Part shown: positions 41,974 through 50,281 of the stretch, piece after piece | How positions within the stretch are numbered: position 1 is the first letter of the stretch | Layout: each line of letters begins with the position of its first letter | Assembly (NCBI RefSeq): GCF_013377905.1 | Contig: NZ_JABKAV010000005.1 | Location: forward strand, 1 to 64,000 | DNA length: 64,000 nucleotides | DNA from: Hymenobacter terrestris | GTDB taxonomy: Bacteria > Bacteroidota > Bacteroidia > Cytophagales > Hymenobacteraceae | Reading direction: 5' to 3' | Program-made: the position numbers and the translations under genes | Notes under the pieces: model-generated | The model's input: only the letters and a program-made list of their open reading frames with translations | Told to the model about the DNA's origin: nothing | Databases searched by the model: none

Positions 41974-43299
41974 GTACTTATCGCCCCATAGCTCCCGCAG
42001 CCGCTGGCGGGCTTTGGTTTCGGCGGGGTTGTCGGCGGGCTGGTAGAAGGTGGTGCCGCTGAGGGCTTCGGGCAGGAACTCCTGGTAGGCGAAGTGGCCG
42101 GGGAAATCGTGCGAATACTGGTACTGGCTGCCATAATCCAGCTCCTTCATCAGCTTGGTGGGGGCGTTTCGCAGCGGCAACGGCACCGGCTGCACGCCTT
42201 GCTGGCGCACCAGTGCCCGCGCCGCCCTTATGGCTTTGTAGCTGGCGTTGCTTTTGGGCGAAGTGGCCAAGTACACCACCGTCTGGCCCAGAATAATATC
42301 CGACTCGGGCAGCCCGATAACCGTGACGGCCTGAAAGCAGCTCTGGGCCAGAATCAGGGCGTTGGGGTTGGCCAGGCCCACATCTTCGGAGGCCAAAATG
42401 AGCAGCCGGCGGGCAATGAACTTCACGTCTTCGCCGCCTTCGAGCATCACGGCCAGGTAATAGAGCGCCGCGTTGGGGTCGGAGCCACGGATGCTTTTGA
42501 TGAAGGCCGAAATAACGTCGTAGTGCATCTCGCCTCCCTTGTCGTAGCGCGCCAGGTGCTGCTGGGCCAATTGCTGCACGCCCGTGTCGGTGAGCACGAT
42601 TTCGCCGGTTTTGGGGTCGGGGCGGGTGGCTTCCACCACAATATCGAGCAGGTTGAGCAGCTTGCGCGCGTCGCCGCCCGAGATGGTGAGCAGGGCACCG
42701 TAGTCCTGCACCCGCACCTTTTTTTGGCTAAGTACCACGTCCTCGGCCAGGGCTTTGTCCACGAGGCCAGTGAGCACGTCCTTGCCCAGCGGCTCCAGCA
42801 CATACACCTGCGAGCGGCTCAGCACGGCCGGAATCACCTCGAACGACGGGTTTTCGGTGGTGGCCCCAATAAGCGTAACCACACCCTGCTCCACGGCCCC
42901 GAGCAGCGCGTCCTGCTGGCTTTTGCTGAAGCGGTGGATTTCGTCGATGAACAGCAGGGTGCCCGGCTGGCGCTTGGCCCGCTCGATTACCTCGCGCACG
43001 TCTTTCACGCCCGCATTCACCGCGCTCAGCGCGGCGAAAGGTTTGCCCAGCTCGGCGGCCAGCAGGTTGGCCAGCGTGGTTTTGCCCACGCCCGGCGGCC
43101 CCCACAGAATGAGCGAAGGCAACCGCCCGGCGCTCAGATACCGCCGCAGCACGCCCTCGGGCCCGATGAGGTGCTGCTGGCCCGCATAATCTTCGAGCGA
43201 ACGGGGCCGCATGCGCTCAGCCAGCGGGGCATTGACGCCGGCTTGGGCGGGCTGATTGGGTTTGGGCGCGGGGTCAGAATCGAAAAGGGAACCAGTCAT
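41965..43299 (-). CDS. rarA: Replication-associated recombination protein RarA (MgsA), AAA ATPase
   Basis: RarA acts at stalled replication forks in the cytoplasm and is related to clamp loaders. The 444-residue protein shows the family N terminus (MRPRSLEDYAGQQHLIG), Walker A GPPGVGKT at 67-74, Walker B with Asp119-Glu120 (LLFIDEIHRF), sensor 1 TTENPSF and the C-terminal MgsA domain (LYYLAVMLEGGEDVKFIARR). Start at MTGSLFDSDPAP; 22 open codons upstream come from AGCTT-rich repeat sequence. The last Met codon and stop lie within a REP-like repeat. Confidence 0.95.
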   Translation of the reverse strand: MTGSLFDSDPAPKPNQPAQAGVNAPLAERMRPRSLEDYAGQQHLIGPEGVLRRYLSAGRLPSLILWGPPGVGKTTLANLLAAELGKPFAALSAVNAGVKDVREVIERAKRQPGTLLFIDEIHRFSKSQQDALLGAVEQGVVTLIGATTENPSFEVIPAVLSRSQVYVLEPLGKDVLTGLVDKALAEDVVLSQKKVRVQDYGALLTISGGDARKLLNLLDIVVEATRPDPKTGEIVLTDTGVQQLAQQHLARYDKGGEMHYDVISAFIKSIRGSDPNAALYYLAVMLEGGEDVKFIARRLLILASEDVGLANPNALILAQSCFQAVTVIGLPESDIILGQTVVYLATSPKSNASYKAIRAARALVRQQGVQPVPLPLRNAPTKLMKELDYGSQYQYSHDFPGHFAYQEFLPEALSGTTFYQPADNPAETKARQRLRELWGDKYGM

Positions 43300-43308
43300 T
43301 TTTTTTAA

Positions 43309-43520
43309 GCTGCAAGCTTTAAGTCGCAAGCTACAAGCTTCGGGCGGGAGGCTACCGGGTGACAAAGGCGCAAGATGTTGCGTCTCGTCGTTGAACGGCC
43401 CACGTAAGCAGCGTCAGTAACGACGAGACGCGAAATCCTACGTTGCTACCACCGCCCATTATCGTGCGCAAAATCGTTCAACGACCTTGCAGCTTGTAGC
43501 TTGCAGCCTGAAGCTCAAAA
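43309..43520. repeat. Nested inverted repeats between rarA and the EamA gene
   Basis: The outer pair is AGCTTTAAGTCGCAAGCTAC at 43316 onward against GTAGCTTGCAGCCTGAAGCT near 43496-43515. The inner pair is a perfect 13-bp repeat, GCGTCTCGTCGTT (43380-43392) and AACGACGAGACGC (43419-43431). CGTCGTTGAACG at 43386-43397 also occurs in the REP copy at 58301-58312. Confidence 0.65.
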
Positions 43521-43524
43521 AGAA

Positions 43525-44460
43525 ATGAAAACTTCCGTTAAGGTCCACGCGGCCCTGTTTGTGGTGGCCCTGATTTACGCGGCCAACTACAGCATTTCCA
43601 AAGACGTAATGCCGCGCTACATGGGCCCGTTTGGGCTGGTGCTGCTGCGCATTACGGGTGCCACGCTGTTCTTTACCATCGCCCACCGCCTGGCCGCGCC
43701 CCACGACCGGATAATTGGCCGCGCCGACAACCTGCGCTCGGTGGCAAGCGGGCTGCTGGGCATCGGGTTCAACCAGCTGCTATTCTTCTCGGGCCTCAAC
43801 CTGACTTCGCCCATCAACGCCTCGCTCATCCAGACCATTGCGCCGGTCGTGACGGTGCTGGCCTCGGCCTGGCTGCTGAGCGAGAAGCTGACGCTACGCC
43901 GGGTGCTGGGCGTGGGCGTTGCCGGGCTGGGCGCGGCCAGCATCATCCTCAGCCGCGGCCCGGTAGTGGCCGGCGCCCCCAGCGAGCTGCTGGGCGACAT
44001 CTATATTCTACTCAACGCCACATCTTTCGGCATCTACTTGGTGATTGTGATGCCGCTGATGCGCAAATACCACCCGTTCACAGTGCTCAAACGCATCTTC
44101 CTGGTGGGCGCAGTGCTGGCCGTGCCCACCGGCTGGCACCAGGCTACTACGGCCGATTACGCCAGCTTCCCGCCCGGCATCTGGGCGGCCATTGCCTACA
44201 TGGTCGTCTGCGTCACGATTATGGCCTACCTGCTCAACAACTGGGCCCTGAAATACGCTTCGCCCGCCCTGTTGGGGGCCTACATCTACCTGCAGCCCGC
44301 GCTGGCCGTGCTTATTGCCGTAAGCCTGGGCAAAGACCACCTCACCTGGGACCGGGCCGGCCAAGCCCTGCTGATTTTCCTGGGCGTATTCCTCGTGAGC
44401 CGCAAGCCCAAGCCGAGCCAACTGGTCGCCGTGCCCCCGGTAGCACCGATACAGGATTAA
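43525..44460 (+). CDS. EamA/DMT-superfamily transporter
   Basis: The 311-residue protein has ten membrane helices arranged as two EamA repeats: the first with YAANYSISKDVMPRYMGPFG and RITGATLFF, the second with LGDIYILLNATSFGIYLVIV and YASPALLGAYIYLQPALAVL. DMT transporters usually export metabolites or amino acids across the inner membrane; the substrate is unknown. The short C-terminal tail is hydrophilic. Start at MKTSVKVHAAL, directly after the repeat region. Confidence 0.9.
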   Translation: MKTSVKVHAALFVVALIYAANYSISKDVMPRYMGPFGLVLLRITGATLFFTIAHRLAAPHDRIIGRADNLRSVASGLLGIGFNQLLFFSGLNLTSPINASLIQTIAPVVTVLASAWLLSEKLTLRRVLGVGVAGLGAASIILSRGPVVAGAPSELLGDIYILLNATSFGIYLVIVMPLMRKYHPFTVLKRIFLVGAVLAVPTGWHQATTADYASFPPGIWAAIAYMVVCVTIMAYLLNNWALKYASPALLGAYIYLQPALAVLIAVSLGKDHLTWDRAGQALLIFLGVFLVSRKPKPSQLVAVPPVAPIQD

Positions 44461-44562
44461 GAAAGGAGTCAGAAAGCGAATAGCGGCATGTATGGTATCC
44501 CTTCAGACATGGCATCTTTGACTCACTGGTCCGACCAGCTACTACAAGCAGTATATTCACTC

Positions 44563-45183
44563 ATGCTTCGGTACGGCTTTTTGTTTGCTCTGGGCCTGCT
44601 GGCCGCCTGCACCCCCACTCCCACCCGCTCCGTTGGCAACGGCCCCCCACCTATCCTCACGGCCACGCTCGATTCGTTACGCCAAGCCGACCAGCAGGAC
44701 CGCCAGACAATTTTTGCCGTGTTCCGCCAGCATGGCTTCCGCTCGGTGGCGGCCGATACGGCCAACCGCTGGCTGCTCCGGCGCGACTCGGTACGGCTAC
44801 ACAAGTTTCAGCAATTAGAGCAGCGCCTTGGCTGGCAGGTGCTGGCGCAGGCTGAGCCCAAGGCCTCGTTTCTGCTATTGCAGCACGCCCCCGATTCGAT
44901 GCAAGTGCGCTACCTACCGAAGGTTCAGGATTTGTATGATGCCGGCCAACTGCATCCGGCCAGCTACGCCACTTACCTCGACCGGGCGCTCATGAACCAG
45001 GGTCAGCCGCAACGGTACGGCACGCAGTTTGGCCGCATAGTGCGGGCTTCGGGCCTTGAAATTGATTCGCTGTTTACTACGGCCGATTTGCAGAACGTGG
45101 ACCAACGGCGCCGCCAAATGAAGCTGGAGCCGCTGCTGCCCCGATTGGAGCCGGGCACTACCTATTTCAAGAAGGCACCTTAG
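44563..45183 (+). CDS. DUF6624-type lipoprotein
   Basis: The 206-residue protein has a lipoprotein signal (MLRYGFLFALGLLAAC) and then a helical domain with RQADQQDRQTIFAVF, RRDSVRLHKFQQLEQRLGW, FLLLQHAPDSMQVRYLP and GQPQRYGTQF. The last phrases (LLQHA... YLDR.LM.QGQPQ.YGTQF) mark the DUF6624 family of unknown function. Start fixed by the signal peptide; TATATTCA lies 3 nt before the ATG. The stop precedes dinB by only 12 nt, yet dinB has its own promoter element in that gap. Confidence 0.78.
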   Translation: MLRYGFLFALGLLAACTPTPTRSVGNGPPPILTATLDSLRQADQQDRQTIFAVFRQHGFRSVAADTANRWLLRRDSVRLHKFQQLEQRLGWQVLAQAEPKASFLLLQHAPDSMQVRYLPKVQDLYDAGQLHPASYATYLDRALMNQGQPQRYGTQFGRIVRASGLEIDSLFTTADLQNVDQRRRQMKLEPLLPRLEPGTTYFKKAP

Positions 45184-45191
45184 TACCTTTG
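45184..45191 (+). promoter_or_regulatory. -7 element of dinB, leaderless arrangement
   Basis: TACCTTTG, an exact TAnnTTTG match that overlaps the stop region of the preceding gene and ends 4 nt before the dinB GTG. The transcript would begin at or beside the start codon. Confidence 0.6.
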
Positions 45192-45195
45192 CAGG

Positions 45196-46278
45196 GTGGA
45201 GCCCGCCGCCGAAAACCGCAAGATTATTCACCTAGACATGGATGCCTTTTATGCTTCCGTGGAGCAGCGCGACCAGCCCGAGTTGCGGGGGCGGCCGGTG
45301 GCGGTGGGCGGCTCGCGCGAGCGGGGCGTGGTAGCGGCGGCCAGCTACGAAGCCCGGCAGTTCGGGGTGCGCTCGGCCATGTCGTCGGCGCTGGCACGGC
45401 GGCGCTGCCCCGAGTTGGTGTTCGTGAAGCCACGGTTTGAAGTGTACAAGGAAGTGTCGCGGCAGATTCGGGCCATTTTTGCTGAGTACACGCCCCTCAT
45501 TGAGCCGCTTTCCTTGGATGAGGCCTACCTCGACGTAACTGAGAACCTGAAGGGCGTGGTGCTGGCCAGCCAGGTGGCACGCGAAATCAGGGCCGAAATC
45601 CTGCGCCAGACCCAGCTGACGGCTTCGGCGGGCATTAGCTACAATAAGTTTCTGGCTAAGCTGGCCTCTGACTACCGCAAGCCCAACGGCCAGTTCGTTA
45701 TCCGGCCCGAGCAGGGGCTGGCATTTGTGGAACAGCTGCGAGTGGGCGAGTTTCACGGCATTGGGCCGGCCACAGCGGCGCGGCTCAACGGGCTCGGCAT
45801 CTTCTCGGGCCTCGATTTACGGCAGCAGTCGGAGGCGTTTCTACGGCAGCATTTCGGCAAGGCCGGTGGGCACTACTACCTTATTGCCCGCGCCCAAGAC
45901 CCGCGCCCCGTGCGCCCCGATCGGGTGCGCAAATCCATCGGCACCGAAACCACCTTCGAGCACGACCTGACCAGCTACGACGACCTGTGGGCCCGCCTTG
46001 TGCCCTGCCTGGCCACTACCTGGGGCCACGCCGAGCGCCTGGGCCTGCGCGGCCGCACGCTCACGCTCAAAGTCAAGTACGCCGACTTCCAGCAGATAAC
46101 CCGCAGCCGCACGCTGTTTGCCCCGCTCCAGCAGCGCGAGCAGGCCGAGCGCCTGGCCCACGAGCTGCTGCTGGCGCTATTACCCATGCCGCTGGGCGTG
46201 CGCCTGCTGGGCATCACCCTCTCTACCCTCGAAAGCCAGGAAGACCAGATAGGCCAGCAGCTGGGACTGGCGTTATGA
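45196..46278 (+). CDS. dinB: DNA polymerase IV (Y-family translesion polymerase)
   Basis: The enzyme copies past DNA damage. The 360-residue protein has the metal-binding residues Asp14 (HLDMDAFYASVE) and Asp108-Glu109 (LSLDEAYLD), a Tyr at the steric-gate position (Tyr19), the thumb helix-hairpin-helix (FHGIGPATAARL) and the little-finger domain. It ends QLGLAL, comparable with the beta-clamp-binding tail of E. coli Pol IV. Start is GTG at 45196, set by the family N terminus and the promoter element 4 nt before it. Confidence 0.94.
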   Translation: MEPAAENRKIIHLDMDAFYASVEQRDQPELRGRPVAVGGSRERGVVAAASYEARQFGVRSAMSSALARRRCPELVFVKPRFEVYKEVSRQIRAIFAEYTPLIEPLSLDEAYLDVTENLKGVVLASQVAREIRAEILRQTQLTASAGISYNKFLAKLASDYRKPNGQFVIRPEQGLAFVEQLRVGEFHGIGPATAARLNGLGIFSGLDLRQQSEAFLRQHFGKAGGHYYLIARAQDPRPVRPDRVRKSIGTETTFEHDLTSYDDLWARLVPCLATTWGHAERLGLRGRTLTLKVKYADFQQITRSRTLFAPLQQREQAERLAHELLLALLPMPLGVRLLGITLSTLESQEDQIGQQLGLAL

Positions 46279-46334
46279 GTAAGCTATTAGCTTTCATTGA
46301 AGGGAATAGACTAAAAGCTACCAGCTGAAGCTGC

Positions 46335-46961
46335 TCATAAACCCACTTCTTCAAACGACAAATCCAGCAGGTCGAACTCGGGCCAACGGGGGTGGTCGAA
46401 GTGCCACCACTCGGCGGGGTAGTTCTGGAAACCATCCAACCCCATGGCAGCTAGTAGCAGGCTGCGGTTGAACAACACGTGGCCCGATAGATCAGCATAG
46501 CCGACATGGGCGGCGGGCGTTAGCTCATCGAAGTCGGTGGGTAGCGGCAGGGGCTGGCCGGTGCCGAGCTGCACCAGCCCCACATCGACTGAGCAGCCGC
46601 GGTTGTGGCGCGACCCTCGCCAGGGCGGCGCGGCAAAGTTTTCGTCGCCAATCAGTTCGTAGAATGCGCGCGTTACGTGGTAGGGCCGGTAGGCGTCGTA
46701 CACGCACAGGCCCACGCCATGCGCAGCTAGGCGCTCTTGCACCCGGGCCAGCGCATTAGCCACCGGCCGGCGTGCCAGGGCTTGAGCGCGGGTGTAAAGC
46801 GGCCGGCCAGCCAGGTTGTCGGCGGTGGCGTAGCGTAGGTCCAGCACGAGGCCGGGCACCCAGACCGCCAGATCTACCATTTCCTGGTCAGGGTCGGCGG
46901 CCACCTGTGCCCGGTACTTTTCTACGGACCAGATTAGCGGGAGATTGTGAGGGTTGCGCAT
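46335..46961 (-). CDS. M15-family D-alanyl-D-alanine dipeptidase (VanX/DdpX-like)
   Basis: The 208-residue zinc peptidase has the M15D pattern: DLRYATADNLAGRPLYTRAQ, the transition-state Arg in YDAYRPYHV, the zinc ligands His119 and Asp126 in SRHNRGCSVDV, and Glu184 with His187 in EWWHFD. Family members split D-Ala-D-Ala, either in glycopeptide resistance or in peptidoglycan turnover. There is no vanHA cluster here and no signal peptide, so a turnover or nutrient role is more likely. Convergent with dinB; both ends carry AGCT-type short repeats. Confidence 0.9.
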   Translation of the reverse strand: MRNPHNLPLIWSVEKYRAQVAADPDQEMVDLAVWVPGLVLDLRYATADNLAGRPLYTRAQALARRPVANALARVQERLAAHGVGLCVYDAYRPYHVTRAFYELIGDENFAAPPWRGSRHNRGCSVDVGLVQLGTGQPLPLPTDFDELTPAAHVGYADLSGHVLFNRSLLLAAMGLDGFQNYPAEWWHFDHPRWPEFDLLDLSFEEVGL

Positions 46962-47047
46962 CCTTTTAAGCTTGTAGCTGAGAGCTATTGGCCGTGGGCT
47001 TTATGTTCTTCAATCTGCAATCTGCCGAAAAGCTAACGGCTAACAGC

Positions 47048-48250
47048 TTATTTCACGCGACTTTTCTCGTGTTCGTACACAACCTCGCCCAGACGGCGCA
47101 GGAACGGAAAACCAACGGAATCGTAGTCGTATTTATCGTCGTTGAGTACGCCGTTGGAGTTCACGTAGATGACGGCGCTGAGCATGAATTCGACGCCGGT
47201 TTCAGGGTTGACGATATACGCGTTATCGATGAGAAAGCCATAGGCCAGCCCTATTTTATTGTAAATGCGCACGCCATCTGGCAGCGGCCCGGCAGGGCCG
47301 CCAGCCAGCAGAAACTTAACGTAGTTATCAGGGTAATCGGCTGGCCGGTAGCGCGGATAACGGCTTTGGCGGGGCAACTGGTGCAGGCTGTTGAGTACGA
47401 GTCGTCGGTCGGCCGAATCGAGGCGCAGGCGCTGGGCGGGCGGCACGGATTCGGGAAAGAATACCAGCTGCAGGCTGCGCTGCAAATCGGCCAGGGTAGT
47501 GGCGTTTTTAGTGCTGAAATCGAGTGGCTGACTGATGCGCTGCTGGCCCTCCAGATAAGCCGATCCGATGTGGCGGCCCCGGCGCGCGCCCCGCGGCCAG
47601 CGGCCCCCAAAATAGGCGGCCGGCTGCAGGTATAGCGGCCGGGCCAGCGTGGTATCGGTGTACAGGGCCAGCGGGTTGGTATGGCGGGCCGTGGAGTCCT
47701 GGTCGCCCACCGAAAGGCGGTGGCGCAGCACGGTGCGGCGCAGGCCGTGGGCGCGCAAGCCCTGGTTCAGCCCGGCCGGACCCACGAATTCGTATAGGCG
47801 GTTATAGGCATCGTTATCACTTACCAGCAGCATTTTGTGCACGTAGTGCGCCAGGCTGGCGCGGCCATCGGCGCTGGTGCTGTCGTGCTCCACCGGCGTT
47901 TGGCCCCAGCCGGCGGCCGCTATGCGGAGCGGAGCGTTGCTGCGCAGCTCGGGCTGGGTCTGGCGTAGGTTGTGGAGCTTTTCAAGGGCCAGCAGGGCGG
48001 CGGGCAGCTTAATGGCACTGGCCGGATAGAAATATTCGCCGGGCCGCAGCCGGTATCTAAAGGACCTAAAGTGCGGCCGGCCCTGCGCATCGCGCCTGAT
48101 TTGGGTGTACAGAATCTGTAGGCGATGCTTGCCGGCCTGCCGGGCCACGGCCGCCAGCGTCGGGTCGGTGCGCAGCAGCCGCGGCAGCGGGTTCTGGCCG
48201 CACGCCGCGCGGGTTGCAGCCAAGAGCAGACAGAGAAACAGGTAGCGCAT
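47048..48250 (-). CDS. Beta-lactamase-fold serine hydrolase
   Basis: The 400-residue exported protein (signal peptide about 1-18) has the class A beta-lactamase/PBP motifs: SxxK as Ser78-Ala-Ile-Lys81 (YPASAIKLPAALLALEKL), SDN at 144-146 (LVSDNDAYNRL), and KIG in place of KTG (IYNKIGLAYGFLID). The long insertion between SDN and KIG is unlike true beta-lactamases, and conserved omega-loop Glu is not evident. It may act on cell-wall peptides or another ester or amide; antibiotic resistance should not be assumed. Confidence 0.82.
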   Translation of the reverse strand: MRYLFLCLLLAATRAACGQNPLPRLLRTDPTLAAVARQAGKHRLQILYTQIRRDAQGRPHFRSFRYRLRPGEYFYPASAIKLPAALLALEKLHNLRQTQPELRSNAPLRIAAAGWGQTPVEHDSTSADGRASLAHYVHKMLLVSDNDAYNRLYEFVGPAGLNQGLRAHGLRRTVLRHRLSVGDQDSTARHTNPLALYTDTTLARPLYLQPAAYFGGRWPRGARRGRHIGSAYLEGQQRISQPLDFSTKNATTLADLQRSLQLVFFPESVPPAQRLRLDSADRRLVLNSLHQLPRQSRYPRYRPADYPDNYVKFLLAGGPAGPLPDGVRIYNKIGLAYGFLIDNAYIVNPETGVEFMLSAVIYVNSNGVLNDDKYDYDSVGFPFLRRLGEVVYEHEKSRVK

Positions 48251-48302
48251 AGATGGCCGGAATACGGTAGCAAGTAACTGAAACGAACGGAAGGTAGGTC
48301 AA

Positions 48303-48360
48303 AAAACACCCGGCCCGCACCCACGAAACAGACGTTCGTGGTGCGGGCCGGGTGTTTTCT
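48303..48360. terminator. Strong hairpin terminator
   Basis: Arms at 48303-48327 and 48335-48360 pair along 25 nt with one bulged C around a 7-nt loop; on the minus strand the stem is followed by six T. It ends the transcript of the small minus-strand gene at 48378. Confidence 0.8.
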
Positions 48361-48377
48361 TAATACAGACCGTTAAA

Positions 48378-48614
48378 TTACTTGGAAGGCTTCTCGGGGC
48401 CGCCTTCGAGGCCGTTGGTCTGGTCGCTGTTACCGTAGCCACCGCGGATGCCCGTGCCGTCGCCCATATCTTCCTGGGTGCTTTCGGGGATACCGGCTTC
48501 AGGATTGCCTTCGGCAGTGGACTGCGAATCGGACTGCTGGGCAGCTGCACCAGCACCATCGGCAACCATATCGGCGGCCCCGGCGGGCTGGTTTTCTTTA
48601 GGGGAATCTTTCAT
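48378..48614 (-). CDS. Small acidic, disordered protein
   Basis: The 78-residue protein is hydrophilic, without a membrane segment, rich in Gly, Glu, Ser, Gln and Asp (KDSPKENQPAGAADMVADGA, NPEAGIPESTQEDMGDGTGI). It is almost certainly intrinsically disordered. No family is recognised. It follows another disordered-protein gene by 45 nt on the same strand and is ended by a strong terminator, which supports a real two-gene operon. Confidence 0.6.
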   Translation of the reverse strand: MKDSPKENQPAGAADMVADGAGAAAQQSDSQSTAEGNPEAGIPESTQEDMGDGTGIRGGYGNSDQTNGLEGGPEKPSK

Positions 48615-48659
48615 TGATCTGGGAATCAGAATTTGGAGGTAATACTACTACGGACCTGT

Positions 48660-49070
48660 TTAGACCGGGTTATCGGCGTCGCCCATTTTGCCGCCATCGT
48701 TGGCCGAGCTGGGGGCCGAGCGGGCGTTGGAATACTCGGTATTGTAGGCCGTAGTGTTCTTGGTCTGGTCGGCATTTTCGGCATCTGCGCCGCCACCGTC
48801 ATTTTTCTGGTCGGCGCCGGGCTGGCCGCCGCGGTTGCTGCTGCCTTTAGCGCTTTTGGGGCCGTCATTCTGGCTGCCACCGCGGTTTCCGCCGTGGTCA
48901 CCTTCCGGGTCGGGCGAGGAAGTGAGCGGGTTGGCGCCCTGTTGCTGCACGCTTACACCGCCCACATTTTCGGGGCGCGGGGCATTGTTGCCGGTATTGG
49001 CTACCTGCTGCTGCGTGCGGTTGTGTTCGTTCTGCAGCTCTTCATTGGAATTTTTCTCGTTGCTTGCCAT
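48660..49070 (-). CDS. Disordered Asn/Gly-rich hydrophilic protein
   Basis: The 136-residue protein is low-complexity and hydrophilic, with Asn, Gly, Gln and Asp repeats (NEELQNEHNRTQQQVANTGN, GDHGGNRGGSQNDGPKSAKG) and no hydrophobic core or signal peptide. Such composition recalls hydrophilins and stress-protective proteins; that is inference only. It is the first gene of a pair with the 78-residue protein. The opposite strand is also open for 163 codons, but its product is hydrophobic GC-skewed translation with no domain. Confidence 0.6.
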   Translation of the reverse strand: MASNEKNSNEELQNEHNRTQQQVANTGNNAPRPENVGGVSVQQQGANPLTSSPDPEGDHGGNRGGSQNDGPKSAKGSSNRGGQPGADQKNDGGGADAENADQTKNTTAYNTEYSNARSAPSSANDGGKMGDADNPV

Positions 49071-49302
49071 CGGATGGTAGATAAGAAGTTGAAAATAAGA
49101 ATAATGGGAGCCGGTAGGCTATAAGCGCACCGAGGGACAGAGGGCCCCTACCATACACTACCGTTTACCTGTCAGTCGGCCCGGCAGGCGAGGCGGCTCC
49201 CATAGGCTATACGGGCCGAATGGCGGCGGCGTTGGCAGTAGCTGGTGGGAAAATCCGGGCTTTTCCTCAACTTAACGGCCTCATTCGCCTCGTTTATACG
49301 CT

Positions 49303-50148
49303 ATGTCCGGCTTGCCTACCGCCCCCGATTCTTTCCAGCAAAAGACTACTGCCGAGCTGCAGTACCTCATCGAAAACCCTGACTTTTATGATGCCGGCGT
49401 AGTGGCCCTCGCCCGGCAGGAGCTCCGGCGGCGTGGGGCGCTGGTACCCGCCGGGCCCTCGTTCTCTGAACCGGCCGCGCTGTCTGCTCCGGCCGACTAT
49501 GACGACGAAACTGCCCCCGCGGGCCACGGCAATAGGTGGCTGCTGGGCGGGCTGCTGCTGGCCGTGGTGCTGGCCGTGGCCTGGTGGATGCTACGGCCCC
49601 AGCCCGCCCCCCCCGTTGCAGCCGCTCCGGCCGCGCCCATTGTGCTAGAAGCTACTGTTATCCGGCCCCTACCGTCTTTCGAGCAGGAAGCGGCCGGGCA
49701 AGTGGCCATCACCCGCCGGCTACTGCCCGCCGCCGACCGCGCCGACACGACAGCCGCCGGCCGCTACGCCCGCATGGCCCGCCGTTACTGGCTGGCCGAA
49801 AATACGGCCGCCTACCTCATAGCTCAGGCCCTTGCCGACTCAGTAACGAATGTATTTCCGGGCCAGGTAACTATTGCTCAGGAGCGCATAGACTGGTTTA
49901 TGAGCGCCAAAGCATACAATCAGAATCTCACGCCCAACATGGAAGCCCGGCTCACGCTTATGCAACAGGCCCTTGTGCTGCGCCGCGTAAGCCTCGAGAA
50001 TTTCAAGACTCGTTACGAAACCTACGGCGAGCTGTACACTGACCGCGACCAAAACCGCGCTGACTTTGAGGCAGCCGATATTGCAGGTGAGCTTCTGGGC
50101 CGGCCAACCAAGCGAGTTCCAATGCAAGGCAACATTTCCGACTTGTAG
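49303..50148 (+). CDS. Single-pass membrane protein with N-terminal motif shared with the rhomboid gene
   Basis: The 281-residue protein begins with a small helical module ([31 protein letters not shown]), then a Pro/Ala linker, one membrane helix (WLLGGLLLAVVLAVAWWML, about 75-95), a second Pro/Ala linker and a helical C-terminal domain (about 125-281) with RYARMARRYWLAENTAAYLI and NMEARLTLMQQALVLRR. Orientation is probably N-in. The N-terminal module recurs in the rhomboid protein encoded 133 nt downstream. Function unknown. Confidence 0.65.
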   Translation: MSGLPTAPDSFQQKTTAELQYLIENPDFYDAGVVALARQELRRRGALVPAGPSFSEPAALSAPADYDDETAPAGHGNRWLLGGLLLAVVLAVAWWMLRPQPAPPVAAAPAAPIVLEATVIRPLPSFEQEAAGQVAITRRLLPAADRADTTAAGRYARMARRYWLAENTAAYLIAQALADSVTNVFPGQVTIAQERIDWFMSAKAYNQNLTPNMEARLTLMQQALVLRRVSLENFKTRYETYGELYTDRDQNRADFEAADIAGELLGRPTKRVPMQGNISDL

Positions 50149-50281
50149 ACATGCCGTGTTGGTGCAAAGCCGCAACTCTGGCAGGTAGCGCGGGCTGGCA
50201 GGGTTTGTGAAGCCGATTGCAGGGCCGCACAGCATCTGATTCGACAGGATGAAGCGGCGCTTCGCTCTTCCTGTGCCGCTT

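Noticed and set aside
42094..43308. Open frame of 404 codons opposite rarA
   Set aside because: Antisense shadow; Gln/His/Gly-rich without a recognisable fold.
46335..46961. Vancomycin resistance cluster
   Set aside because: Only a VanX-like peptidase is present; no vanH, vanA, vanR or vanS neighbours.
47048..48250. Antibiotic-resistance beta-lactamase
   Set aside because: SxxK, SDN and KxG are present, but the long insertion and lack of a clear omega-loop Glu point to a general serine hydrolase.
48633..49124. Hydrophobic plus-strand frame of 163 codons opposite the disordered protein
   Set aside because: It looks like a membrane protein, but this arises from the complement of Asn/Gly/Asp codons; the minus-strand frame has the better promoter and terminator context. 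Kept as a doubt.
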